Positions 8,707 to 16,762 of a stretch of 64,000 bases of DNA are shown here, piece after piece; positions within the stretch are counted from its first letter, which is position 1; each line of letters starts with the position of its first letter. The notes beneath the pieces are model-generated. The model was not told the origin of the DNA. It did not search any database and saw nothing but the letters and a program-made list of their open reading frames with translations. A program made the translations under genes and the position numbers. The stretch comes from Martinezella rhizogenes (GTDB lineage Bacteria; Pseudomonadota; Alphaproteobacteria; Rhizobiales; Rhizobiaceae): contig NZ_SGNY01000013.1 in assembly GCF_007002745.1 (NCBI RefSeq), forward strand, positions 80,568 through 144,567. The letters are read 5' to 3'.

Positions 8707-9857
8707 TGAAGTACCTCTTCCTTGACGATTTTGACCGGGCCGCCGAGTTGCGCTGCGTTCAGCGGCTGTGGGAGGCGGGTGTCCGACGCGAGCGGGCTTG
8801 CAACTGAGAAGACGAGCATCGGCGACCTTGCCCGGTCGGCCGGGCCTGAGCGGCGGTGCTGATTGGATTGAGAGACAGGTGCCGGAGCAGGTGTCGCTGC
8901 CTGGAAACTTGCCGGCTTGCCGCTGTAATAGCCGACAACACGCGTCGCATAGTCAGCGGTCTCGCGGATAAGAGGCAGGGACTGATGCGCATCGATGCGG
9001 GGTTCGCCGGCATTGTACGCGGCGGCGATCAGCACTGGATTGCTATACTTGGCGATGAGGACTCGCAGGAAACGTGTGCCTGCGCGAATGTTCGGCCCCG
9101 GGTCGGTGAGGTCATGGACACCAAAGGCCTCGCCGATGGCAGGCATGACCTGCATCAGACCGACGGCGCCGGCGGGACTGACAAGGCCGGGGTCGAAACG
9201 AGCGTTTTCTGCACGCATGATCGACAGAACCCAGTTCGGATCGACCTCCTCCTCAGCAGCGATTTCCACTGCGAGTGCCGCGTAGTCTTCGGGCACGCCG
9301 GAAAGAAGATCGGGACGGGCTGGCGTCCTTGTGTGATCGGAGGCCGTTCGGGGTTCGATGGCCGGATTGGCAGACCGATGGACGATGTCTGGGTCAGACG
9401 AGAAGACGCTGATGGGCGAGAACACGGCGCGGTCGCGCCGTGTTCTCATGCTGCCGGCCGCTTCTCCCGGTAGCTCTGTGTTACTGTCATCGGGCTCAAT
9501 CGCTGCTTCTGCAACGAATGACAGAATTGCGGGAACTCCATTGGTATTGGCCTGTCCCCAAAAACGCTCATTGAAACGGGTGAGATCGATGCTCGGCGGT
9601 GGCTGTGGGTCAGCGTCGACAGCAAATGTTGGCAATGCGCCAGGCTCACTTGAGGCTTCACCCGCGAACCGGAACGACCAATCGGTATGGTCATTGTTCT
9701 CGTCGATTTTGAGTGGGTCGCTCTCGGCGAACGTTGCGGCGAGACATGTGGCCAGAAACACAGACGTCACCGCAGGCCAGACTGCCCTTCGTAACACTCT
9801 GGGTCGCGGTCTCATCGCAGAAGAAAGCGGGCTGTCATCCATTCCGAACCAGTCCAT
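8703..9857 (-). CDS. virB1: VirB1-like lytic transglycosylase, first gene of the T4SS operon
   Basis: About 384 residues from the ATG at 9857 (a later ATG at 9815 is also possible and directly precedes the hydrophobic export segment). The SLT domain lies at about residues 190-310 with catalytic Glu in MRAENARF, then GAVGLMQVMPAIGEAFGV and IAAAYNAGEP. The C-terminal tail is proline- and serine-rich as in VirB1. The enzyme would open peptidoglycan for the channel. The start codon lies inside an 9-bp-arm palindrome (9855-9882), so an operator there could act on transcription or on ribosome access. Confidence 0.85.
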   Translation of the reverse strand: MDWFGMDDSPLSSAMRPRPRVLRRAVWPAVTSVFLATCLAATFAESDPLKIDENNDHTDWSFRFAGEASSEPGALPTFAVDADPQPPPSIDLTRFNERFWGQANTNGVPAILSFVAEAAIEPDDSNTELPGEAAGSMRTRRDRAVFSPISVFSSDPDIVHRSANPAIEPRTASDHTRTPARPDLLSGVPEDYAALAVEIAAEEEVDPNWVLSIMRAENARFDPGLVSPAGAVGLMQVMPAIGEAFGVHDLTDPGPNIRAGTRFLRVLIAKYSNPVLIAAAYNAGEPRIDAHQSLPLIRETADYATRVVGYYSGKPASFQAATPAPAPVSQSNQHRRSGPADRARSPMLVFSVASPLASDTRLPQPLNAAQLGGPVKIVKEEVLQ

Positions 9858-9882
9858 AACTTGCACTTCAATACAAGTTATG
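9855..9882. promoter_or_regulatory. Palindromic operator candidate at the virB1 start (site A)
   Basis: Perfect 9-bp arms CATAACTTG and CAAGTTATG are separated by 10 bp. The 16-bp core TTGCACTTCAATACAA (9861-9876) closely matches TTGTACTTCAGTGCAA at 11348-11363 and half of a third site at 9917-9934. The regulator is unknown. Confidence 0.5.
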
Positions 9883-9916
9883 GACCGCAATCCGCGCCGG
9901 AAATCAACTGAAAAAT

Positions 9917-9934
9917 ATATCTGGAGTACAAGTT
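9917..9934 (-). promoter_or_regulatory. Half-site of the same motif upstream of virB1 (site B)
   Basis: On the minus strand this reads AACTTGTACTCCAG, matching the left half of sites A and C, about 60 bp upstream of the virB1 start. The right half has diverged. It sits where a virB promoter would be expected. Confidence 0.35.
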
Positions 9935-9977
9935 TTGCCCCGAAGGCCAATGTCGCCTTGAGGAATATTCAACGAAA

Positions 9978-10439
9978 TCAGTCCCGTAGACGGGACCACC
10001 GATCCGGCTTCCATCGATACTCAATCTGGTCACGATCGCCTAAAATGCGTGCCAAACGAACAGCGGTTCCACCTTTGACCAGAACAGAACCCGCATCCGC
10101 TCCTGACCGCCCGTGGTAGATTCGGCATGTGAAATTGGGCAGTTCGTTCTGAAGTCTGGATGCCGGCCAGCAGGTGGAAACCTGGTAGCGATCGCTGCCA
10201 GAACCTGCCGGCAGATCGCGAGAGGACTGCTGCACCGGGCCGAGACGATGACGCCCGAACGCCGTACCATACTCCAGCTGGCACTCGGTGATATTTCTGG
10301 GATAGTTCCTGCAGGCTGTGAGGCTGAGATAGGCGTATGGCGCGGGGGGCAACGGACGAGGCGCCTCTCTCATCTGTCCACACGCGGACAGGGAAACTGC
10401 GATCGCAAATGGCCACAATAATGGTGTCGAGATCCGCAC
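9978..10439 (-). CDS. Putative small lipoprotein upstream of the T4SS operon
   Basis: About 153 residues from a GTG at 10439, which is preceded by AGGAGGTGAAACC, an excellent ribosome binding site; longer upstream reading lacks one. The N-terminus has a hydrophobic segment and lipobox (AVSLSAC), followed by a proline-rich linker and a domain with several cysteines (TACRNYP, ITECQLEY, STCWP, NFTCRIYH). It follows the neighbouring gene by only 4 bp and so is probably cotranscribed with it. I do not recognise the family; a T4SS accessory role is suggested only by position. Confidence 0.6.
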   Translation of the reverse strand: MRISTPLLWPFAIAVSLSACGQMREAPRPLPPAPYAYLSLTACRNYPRNITECQLEYGTAFGRHRLGPVQQSSRDLPAGSGSDRYQVSTCWPASRLQNELPNFTCRIYHGRSGADAGSVLVKGGTAVRLARILGDRDQIEYRWKPDRWSRLRD

Positions 10440-10443
10440 GGTT

Positions 10444-11106
10444 TCACCTCCTGTTTTCCTGCTGATATCCGGCCTGTTCGAGGGCTTCGAGAAACAGATC
10501 GCGCGCAAGCCGGCAATAGGGCGAAGAGGCCTGCGCCACATGAAGCTGCGTCAGCAACAGCCCAAGACTGGAAATGGCCTCGACCACCTCCACGAGATCG
10601 TCGTTAAGGCCAGCACGGAACATCTCGCGACCTTCATGACCTTTGACGACAATCGCATAGTCGTTGCGCGCCACACTGTGCCAGAGTTCGAGCGTGCCAG
10701 TCTCGCCGGTATGGCCTTCCGTGTCGCTGGCGAGCATCAAAGCGTAGTCCGGATATGGCATGTCGGATTGAACGATCGAGGTGCCGCCGTGAAACTCGGT
10801 CAGAACCGCAGCCGACGCAAATAGAAGCAAGCGCTCGTTGACCAGCAATCGCCGTTGTCCAAGGTGGACGAACGCATTCATAACGGGTGACCTTAACAGA
10901 TTTGGCGCCAGACTTTCCTCGCAGTGTTCGCAGATCGACACCAACTGATCGTTTCTCAAAACGAACCTGTTGTGAAAGCGGTCGGCGAGGAAGCGTCCTA
11001 AGTTCTGTGTGCGACCACCGAGGATTTCGACGAATGCAAATGCGCCGAATTGAGCCCACGGTTTTATCAGGGCTTCGCTTTCAGCCGACGATGCGGCAGT
11101 ATTCAC
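10444..11106 (-). CDS. Unknown protein upstream of the T4SS operon; true start uncertain
   Basis: The frame from a GTG at 11106 encodes 220 residues. The same frame stays open without a stop to 11388 but contains no ATG, GTG or TTG upstream, and that extra stretch reads sensibly, including CIDCPDCGAQ, a possible zinc-binding CxxCxxC. A second cluster SICEHCEESL follows at about residue 57 of the annotated part. The middle carries an acidic and hydrophobic globular region. I do not recognise it. Either it starts at a rare codon upstream or the 5' end is damaged. The palindromic site C at 11348-11363 falls in the open upstream part. Confidence 0.55.
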   Translation of the reverse strand: MNTAASSAESEALIKPWAQFGAFAFVEILGGRTQNLGRFLADRFHNRFVLRNDQLVSICEHCEESLAPNLLRSPVMNAFVHLGQRRLLVNERLLLFASAAVLTEFHGGTSIVQSDMPYPDYALMLASDTEGHTGETGTLELWHSVARNDYAIVVKGHEGREMFRAGLNDDLVEVVEAISSLGLLLTQLHVAQASSPYCRLARDLFLEALEQAGYQQENRR

Positions 11107-11347
11107 CAGGCTCGATGGCCCGACGACGATGCCGGCTGAGCGGCTTTGCGCGCCACAATCCGGGCAATCAATGCAGACCGAAACCTTGTACCATTCAGTT
11201 GTTAGTAGAGATCGATGGTTTGTCAGAAGAAAACCCGTCTTGCTATGCGGCCTTGTTTGGGCGTCCCCGATATCGGTGCAAAACGACCCCTTCGCTTTGC
11301 GGCTTGCTCGATATACGCCTGAAAGTATCGACTTGCTGAGGCCTAAC

Positions 11348-11363
11348 TTGTACTTCAGTGCAA
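11348..11363 (+). promoter_or_regulatory. Dyad operator candidate (site C)
   Basis: TTGTACTTCAGTGCAA is a 16-bp dyad nearly identical to the core at the virB1 start. It lies 240 bp upstream of the annotated start of the gene at 10444-11106, which would make that gene and the T4SS operon share a regulator. Confidence 0.45.
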
Positions 11364-11546
11364 TTTTTAACAGGCAAAGGGGAAAGACTCAAGATAAGAA
11401 AGTCGGATCTGGTGATGACGCTGAACCAGAACGATTCCGTTGTGCATTCCCCGGTCGCCGACCTGCGTAGTCAGAGAAGCAGTGTTATGCCTTGGCAGCC
11501 AACTGCGGATAGGAAGTAGATCGTCATCTGATTGTTATGATATGAG

Positions 11547-11580
11547 GCCCGATGCAGATCGGCTGGTCTGTGCATCGGGC
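11547..11580. terminator. Hairpin downstream of the SDR gene
   Basis: Perfect 10-bp arms GCCCGATGCA and TGCATCGGGC with a 14-nt loop lie 24 bp beyond the SDR stop. No long T-run follows, so it may be a weak terminator. The rest of 11390-11603 shows nothing else. Confidence 0.4.
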
Positions 11581-11603
11581 ATGAGCCTGTAAGGCTGGGT
11601 AGA

Positions 11604-12350
11604 CTAGTGATTTAGCGCAACCGCGTCAGCACCTGCCGGAATACGCATCGGGGCGGATGGATCGGTAGCCGCACGCCAGATGGCGTCAGCGACATCCGAA
11701 GAACGGGTCTTGGGCGCGTCCGACGTTCTCATCGCCGCAATCACGCCATTGGCAAACTCGGCATAGGGCGCGGGAAAACCGCCGTTTTCCTCCAATCGTG
11801 AGATCGCGGTGCTGCCGAAACTTGTCTCCGGCGCGGCGCCGGGCAATACGATCTTTACTTCAATTCCAAAGGGGGCGAGTTCTAGCGCAAGGGATTCCGT
11901 GAAGGCGTTCACGGCTGCTTTGCTAGCTGTATAGGCCGACAGCAGCGGCAGCGGCTTCATCGTGACGCTTGAGGTCACGTTGATGACAACGCCCGTTTTT
12001 CTTTCGCGAAATTGAGGCAGGACAGCGCTGATCATGCGCATGGTCCCTATTGTATTGGTCTCGAAGAGGGACCGGGCAACATCGATTGAAGTGCCTTCAA
12101 GGGCATTGAGCCAGCCGATGCCCGCATTGTTGACCAACACGTCGATCGGCCCCGCCGCCTCCACTGCATCTCGAACGCTCTCGTCACTGGTGACGTCGAG
12201 AGGCAAAATGACCAACTTGTCAGACTTTGGCAACAGGTCACTACGGGGCGACCGCATGGTCGCGATCACCTTCCAGTCGCGATCGAGGAATAGCTTGGCG
12301 GTATCGAGACCAAAGCCGGAGGAGCAGCCGGTAATGAGCACGGTTTTCAT
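11604..12350 (-). CDS. Short-chain dehydrogenase/reductase (SDR)
   Basis: A 248-residue classical SDR from the ATG at 12350, which has AAAGGA upstream; the open frame further upstream has no such site. The nucleotide-binding motif TGCSSGFG is at residues 7-14, NNAG at about 80, and the catalytic Tyr and Lys in SAYTASKAAV. Substrate is unknown. It is divergent from the frameshifted AraC-type regulator at 12448, the usual arrangement for a regulated SDR. Confidence 0.85.
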   Translation of the reverse strand: MKTVLITGCSSGFGLDTAKLFLDRDWKVIATMRSPRSDLLPKSDKLVILPLDVTSDESVRDAVEAAGPIDVLVNNAGIGWLNALEGTSIDVARSLFETNTIGTMRMISAVLPQFRERKTGVVINVTSSVTMKPLPLLSAYTASKAAVNAFTESLALELAPFGIEVKIVLPGAAPETSFGSTAISRLEENGGFPAPYAEFANGVIAAMRTSDAPKTRSSDVADAIWRAATDPSAPMRIPAGADAVALNH

Positions 12351-12447
12351 GAGAGTTCCTTTCAAGGTGTTCCAACGCAACTTATGCGGACCCAGAAGAC
12401 AGGACGCGCTATCATAGCGCATACTGATTCCATTAGAGATCGTCCTA

Positions 12448-13327
12448 TTGATCGACCCTCTTGCCGAAATCGTCAGCATGCTGCAGCCGAGCTTACCCTT
12501 CTCAAAGGCGGCGAGCGGATCCGGAAATTGGCGCGTGGACGGAGATGGCGACGGAAGCCCGTTCTTTGCACTTATCCTCGAAGGATCGGCAAGGCTTGCC
12601 CTCTACGGACAGCCAAGCATCGAACTGGCGGAGAACGATTTTGTGCTGATTCCGGCCGCCTGCCGCTTTACAATGTCGAGCAATGCCGAGACAACCGATG
12701 ACTCGCAAGACCCACTCAAGGTCACGCGACTCGGCGACGAAACGCGACATGGTGATCCAACTGGTAGGCCCAATATGCGCGTGCTGATCGGGCAGCTGGC
12801 CTTCGGCTCTCCTGATACGACCCTGATATTCGCACTCCTGCCCCGCCTGCTGCACGTTCGGGGTCAGGCGCGCCTGACCGCACTCGTACAGCAGGCCGGC
12901 CAAGGGGATCGTGCTCGAAAGGCAGCTGCAACTTCTCTTGATCGAGACGTTGCGCTCGGATGCCGCCGGGGTGGAAACACCCGGCCTGTTGCGGGGCCTT
13001 GCCGACAAGAGCCTCGGCCCGGTCATCCGTCAGATGCACCAGGATCCCGCCAAAGCCTGGACGGTTGAAGAACTGGCATCCACTGCGATGCTGTCACGGT
13101 CGGTGTTCTTCGACAGGTTTCAAAAGCAGACTGGCATGGCGCCCATGGAATATCTGCTGTCCTGGCGGATGGCACTGGCCAAGGACATGCTTCGTCGCAA
13201 GGACGGAGGAATGAAAGAGATCGCCAGACGGATTGGCTACGGCTCGGCAAGCGCTTTCAGCTTTGCCTTCTCCCGCTTTGTCGGCGTCTCACCGAGCCAG
13301 TACGGGCAAGATCCAGAGGGTGTTTAA
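12448..13327 (+). pseudogene. AraC-family regulator with cupin N-terminus, frameshifted
   Basis: The N-terminal cupin part (about 150 residues to near 12900, with FALILEGSARLALYG and LLPRLLHVRGQARL) is in one frame, and the C-terminal part from about 12905 (GIVLERQLQLLLIETLRSD, then two helix-turn-helix segments WTVEELASTAMLSRSVFFDRF and EIARRIGYGSASAFSFAFSR) continues in the next. The break falls just before the linker, and a few linker residues typical of the family seem missing as well. As written it cannot make a full-length product. It begins 97 bp from the divergent SDR gene, its likely former target. Confidence 0.7.
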
Positions 13328-13436
13328 ACGTTCCGTTGATGCCGATGTGGACGATCTGGAAGCATGGCTGCATCCCTGCTTGAGCGACCGCAGAGACCAG
13401 TGCGGCCCGCATGTTCTTGTTAAAGCTGGCGTAGTC

Positions 13437-14324
13437 TCAGGAGACCGATGCCGACAATGCTTCATCAAGATGCTTGCGCCCATTGCCAGCAAGCCAGGCC
13501 CTGAGAGTGAGTAGATCGGGGTTGATGTCACGCATCACTTCCAAATCCACGCGCTCGGCGAGCGGTCCGTCTTCCAGGCTCTTTGCCATATGCGCCAGAT
13601 CAGCGTTTGCAGCCAGAATGTCTTCAGGAAGCCGTTCATAGATTATCGGGCGACCGGCTGCTTCACTGAGGGCGACCTCAAGCTCGCACCCGGTCAATCG
13701 GTCGCTTGCGATCTTAAGCGTCGCGCCGCCAAAGCGGGATTTGTCGGCAAGCACGGCAGCAACGAACCGGCCGATGTCTTCCACGGCGATTAGCTGAATG
13801 GAATGATCCGGTCGGATCAGGGAAACCAAACGGCCCTCATCCAGACCGAAGCCGGGTCGTAAGAGCATTTCCATGAAAATCATCGGCCGGATGATGGTGG
13901 TCGTCATGTCGAGTTGTCGAACATGGGCTTCGATACGGGGCTTGGCGTCGAAACGCGGAACACCTGTCAGATCATTCCCCACGCTGGCGCCCGATGAATA
14001 AACAAAATGATTGATATCGGCTTCGGCAGCTATATCTGCAATCGATATACCATAACGAGTTTCGTCCTCGGCTGCCAGGTTTGCTGGCAACGCACTGAAG
14101 ACACCATAGGCGCCTTTCATCGCCGAGCGGATAACATCGGCTTCTTCAAATGAACCCTGTACAAGCTCGACGCCTGCATTCCGCAATTGCACAGATGCAG
14201 CTTTGCTCAAATCCTGAACGAGCGCGCGAACGGGCCATCCCGCCTTCAATAAAGCATTGGCGACAGATCCTCCCTGTCTTCCGGTAGCGCCGAAAACCAG
14301 AATGGGGTGCTTGCTATTGGTCAC
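13437..14324 (-). CDS. NmrA-like NAD(P)-binding protein
   Basis: About 295 residues. The N-terminal motif ILVFGATGRQGGSVA is the glycine-rich NAD(P)-binding loop of NmrA/atypical SDR proteins, followed by VYSSGASVGND and a catalytic-type region lacking the classical YxxxK. I prefer the GTG at 14324, preceded by GAGGG, over the ATG at 14354, because the family begins just before the dinucleotide-binding loop. It is divergent from an HxlR regulator 100 bp away; this pairing is common for redox-responsive reductases. Confidence 0.8.
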   Translation of the reverse strand: MTNSKHPILVFGATGRQGGSVANALLKAGWPVRALVQDLSKAASVQLRNAGVELVQGSFEEADVIRSAMKGAYGVFSALPANLAAEDETRYGISIADIAAEADINHFVYSSGASVGNDLTGVPRFDAKPRIEAHVRQLDMTTTIIRPMIFMEMLLRPGFGLDEGRLVSLIRPDHSIQLIAVEDIGRFVAAVLADKSRFGGATLKIASDRLTGCELEVALSEAAGRPIIYERLPEDILAANADLAHMAKSLEDGPLAERVDLEVMRDINPDLLTLRAWLAGNGRKHLDEALSASVS

Positions 14325-14423
14325 TTGAAACCCTCGCGTTAAAACAAGGACCATCTATATATACGGATGTAATTTTGCCGGAAGACGGCACATTTTTCAG
14401 CATCAGGCACAGGGACGATACCC

Positions 14424-14828
14424 TTGGAAGAACAGATCGATGTCGGCCCATCGCGCGGATCAGAAGACGACAGACAGTTCAGGCCCATCCCGTCAAACGG
14501 GGTATGCAGCCTGCTGAGCGACAAATGGACTGTGCCGGTTCTTTGGCGTCTTTCTCTCGCGGAAGGTCATCGGCTCCGCTTTTCGACCTTGAGAAAAGAG
14601 GTCGGTGAGATCACCCAGCGCATGCTGACACTCACGCTGCGCAATCTCGAGCGCGACGGCTTTGTTGTGCGTCACTATTTTCCCGAAGTGCCGCCGCGTG
14701 TCGAGTACGAACTGACAGAGATCGCCCATGGAGCTTTGCGCGCCCTCGAGGGATTTAACTTCTGGGTTCACGACAATCTGGACACCATCAAGGCGCGCCG
14801 GAGCGCTTACGACCGGGCAGAGTCTTAG
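14424..14828 (+). CDS. HxlR-family transcriptional regulator
   Basis: A 134-residue winged-helix protein. The family pattern is plain: DKWTVPVLWRLSLAEGHRLRFSTL, ITQRMLTLTLRNLERDGFVVR and PPRVEYELTEIAHGAL. HxlR proteins are dimeric regulators, often redox- or aldehyde-responsive. The likely start is a TTG at 14424. One cysteine (Cys-28, in GVCSLL) lies just before the DNA-binding domain, where HxlR sensors usually have one. It probably controls the divergent NmrA-like gene. Confidence 0.85.
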   Translation: MEEQIDVGPSRGSEDDRQFRPIPSNGVCSLLSDKWTVPVLWRLSLAEGHRLRFSTLRKEVGEITQRMLTLTLRNLERDGFVVRHYFPEVPPRVEYELTEIAHGALRALEGFNFWVHDNLDTIKARRSAYDRAES

Positions 14829-14984
14829 ACCAGATCCCCGAGAAGAGCTGAGGTGGAGAGGCCGCGTCAGGTAACCGTTTCGCCACGCCCGCTTTCCGCG
14901 CTCAACGGCTGCGTTCAAAATCGCAAGCCGCATTTTGTGATCTCTCGCTGTCGATCGTTCCGGCTGAGATGTTTAGGCCCGTCG

Positions 14985-15400
14985 TATCAAAACGACGGTT
15001 CGCCGATTGACGGATTTGCCGATAAGAGCATTCGCCGGTTTGCTCAATGACAGAACAACCTGTTGGCGGTTTCACCTCTTCGGCCAACCGGTGTTTCACC
15101 GCTTTTCCGCTTCGCTGATCCACCGCTTCTCCGGTTGGCGTAAACACCGATTCGCTCATTCACCGACTTGCCCAATCACGGATTCGCCTGTTTGCGTATG
15201 CACCGGGTGACTGCTTCACCTATTCGGCGAATAGGTGTTGCGTCATTTCGCCGATACGCGGCGTTGCCGATTTACCTATTCACCCAAAGACCCAGACACT
15301 CATTCGCTTACTTGCGGATACACTCACTCGGCAAAACACCCATTCGCACCATCGCTGATACGCTGATACGCTGATACGCTGATACGCTTGACCACTTATT
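14985..15400. repeat. Gene-free region of degenerate short repeats next to the candidate oriT
   Basis: Over about 400 bp, units of the type ATTCGCCGATTCACCG recur in degenerate form, ending in four perfect tandem copies of CGCTGATA at 15353-15384. Open frames here carry only low-complexity repeats (on the minus strand RISVSAYQRIS-like), so I annotate no gene in 14829-15500. Similar repeats occur near partition or replication loci in rhizobial replicons as far as I recall, but I cannot assign a function. Confidence 0.55.
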
Positions 15401-15500
15401 CACTGAACCGCGCAATCACCAATTACCGAAGTCAGGGAATATCTTCAGCCTGATGGAGGCTGCCCGGTCTCTCTGACGACCATCGCCCCTCGGGCGAAAC

Positions 15501-15530
15501 GGCTAATGGTATACCATTAGCCTATCCTGC
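15501..15530 (+). other. Candidate origin of transfer: palindrome plus IncP/MOBP-like nic site
   Basis: A perfect 22-bp palindrome (15501-15522, arm GGCTAATGGTA) is followed by TATCCTGC, matching the IncP-type nic consensus YATCCTG/Y; the predicted nick is between 15529 and 15530. In RP4 an inverted repeat bound by TraJ also lies about 8 bp before nic; here the distance is 7 bp. A 31-bp perfect inverted repeat begins 2 bases after the nick. No relaxase gene is visible in the window, so the assignment rests on this arrangement alone. Confidence 0.6.
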
Positions 15531-15676
15531 CATCTTCCACCACCATGTCCGGACTACGTGCCCGACCCGCCAAAGCTGTTGCGAGTCGTCAGACGATGGA
15601 ACAGCGATCACAGGTGTACCACCTGTGATCCGCGGAGGAGGAATAGCACGTAGTCCGGACATGGTGGTGGAAGATG
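15531..15676. repeat. 31-bp perfect inverted repeat at the predicted 5' end of the transferred strand
   Basis: Arms 15531-15561 and 15646-15676 are exact complements (each contains GTCCGGAC) with an 84-nt loop. Inside the loop lies another perfect hairpin with arms GATCACAGGTG and CACCTGTGATC and loop TAC (15605-15629). In single-stranded DNA this would fold into a large branched structure. Confidence 0.9.
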
Positions 15677-15772
15677 TTGAAGCGAGCCGCCCTCGGGAGC
15701 AGTCGGGATGCCCGTGACCGAAGGGAACGGACATCGATGACATGCGAACGACGGGTCGGCGAGCGCACCGCA

Positions 15773-16038
15773 GGAGAGGATGATCGTCTGGAGCGGATGC
15801 CTGAAGCATGAGGGCGCAGCGCAGGACGATCATCCTCTCCGTATTGTTTGGGGAAGTCGCGGCAGCGTCCGTTTACCGGCCCGAACGGCCGGGCGGGGCT
15901 CGCCCCGCACCGCAGGGAGAGGGGTGTTTGAGGGGAGAGGCGGCAAGTCTCTCCCCTCAAGACCGCGCGCAGGCTCGATGCCGGCAAGCGGTCAGGACCA
16001 CGCGGAAAGACGAGAGGCAACCGTGCCGCCTCTCGTCT
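15773..16038. repeat. Cluster of perfect hairpins between the candidate oriT and the first leading-region gene
   Basis: Four different perfect inverted repeats follow each other without a gene: 15773-15788 with 15825-15840 (16 bp), 15893-15908 (7 bp, loop TC), 15928-15939 with 15949-15960 (12 bp) and 16008-16018 with 16028-16038 (11 bp). The last lies 6 bp beyond the stop of the minus-strand gene at 16044 and could end its transcript. Functions of the others are unknown; they may be single-strand initiation or protein-binding structures. Confidence 0.75.
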
Positions 16039-16043
16039 GCATT

Positions 16044-16367
16044 TCAGTCGGTCCCCAGTTCGCGGATCACGGCGGCGACAGGCCAGTCGCCGAAATGGGT
16101 CCGGCGTTGGGCAACGAGGATGTCAACGGCCGTCTCATTGGCCTCGATGGCTCGGATTGCCTCATCCATATCGTCATAGGGGCCGAGATTTTCGACCGGC
16201 TCATAGTCGCCATAGTCTTCGTCCCAGCCGCCGGCGATGTATTGCTGCGCGTTTGTGACACGCACCAGTGCCCGTTCAGCCGCGTGGATGAGACGGAACC
16301 CCTCGGTACGCTGCCGCCAGTATTCCGGGCTTCCACCATCGATATATTTGATCTTGCGCTGTGTCAT
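16044..16367 (-). CDS. Unknown 107-residue protein, first gene beyond the candidate oriT
   Basis: Starts at an ATG at 16367 with AAAGGAG at ideal spacing; the longer frame upstream runs through the structured leader and is rejected. The product is acidic, with helices FRLIHAAERALVRV and MDEAIRAIEANETA and a short Gly/Tyr/Asp-rich linker GGWDEDYGDYEP. I do not recognise the family. It is preceded by the structured element at 16418-16565, whose copy also precedes the gene at 19119-19289. Confidence 0.7.
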   Translation of the reverse strand: MTQRKIKYIDGGSPEYWRQRTEGFRLIHAAERALVRVTNAQQYIAGGWDEDYGDYEPVENLGPYDDMDEAIRAIEANETAVDILVAQRRTHFGDWPVAAVIRELGTD

Positions 16368-16417
16368 AAGAAGTCTCCTTTCGTTTTCTGACGGAAGGAG
16401 GCCGCACGATAGCCGCG

Positions 16418-16565
16418 AGGGGTCAGGGATCGCGGCACGCGACCGCCGGAGGCGGCAAGCGGGGGAGCCGATTTTCTGATGGCGCCATAGGCGACGGCTG
16501 AAAATTGGGGGAACCGCGCAGTCCTTGACGCCGGAGTGGCGGGTGCAAAATGGGAAGTCAGAGAA
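16418..16565 (-). promoter_or_regulatory. Structured leader element, copy 1
   Basis: A 9-bp stem CCGATTTTC/GAAAATTGG (16468-16476 with 16500-16508, one G-T pair) encloses an apical hairpin CGCC-ATA-GGCG, and a flanking hairpin CCGCC-GGA-GGCGG lies at 16443-16455. About 140 bp match copy 2 at 19341-19490, with the flanking hairpin changed to CCGGC-GGA-GCCGG: a compensated base pair. Both copies sit about 50 bp upstream of a minus-strand start. The rest of 16566-16762 holds only the upstream gene's 3' flank. Confidence 0.6.
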
Positions 16566-16762
16566 GAAGAGCCCACGGCGCCAAAGGCGCCGTGTCCGTG
16601 TGGAGGGAGAGTGTGAGAGGGCCAGGCCCTCTTTCCGTCGGGCGGGCCGGTCGATCCGGACCACCCGGCGAAGCTGCGACGACAGGGCCGCAACATCCGA
16701 AGCTCCATAGCGCCTAGGACAGAGTGAACCGGGACGGGATTGCCCGCCCCCTTCTGCCGCCG

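Noticed and set aside
14985..15400. Repeat region considered as a CRISPR array
   Set aside because: Units are short, degenerate and without regular spacers; no cas genes nearby.
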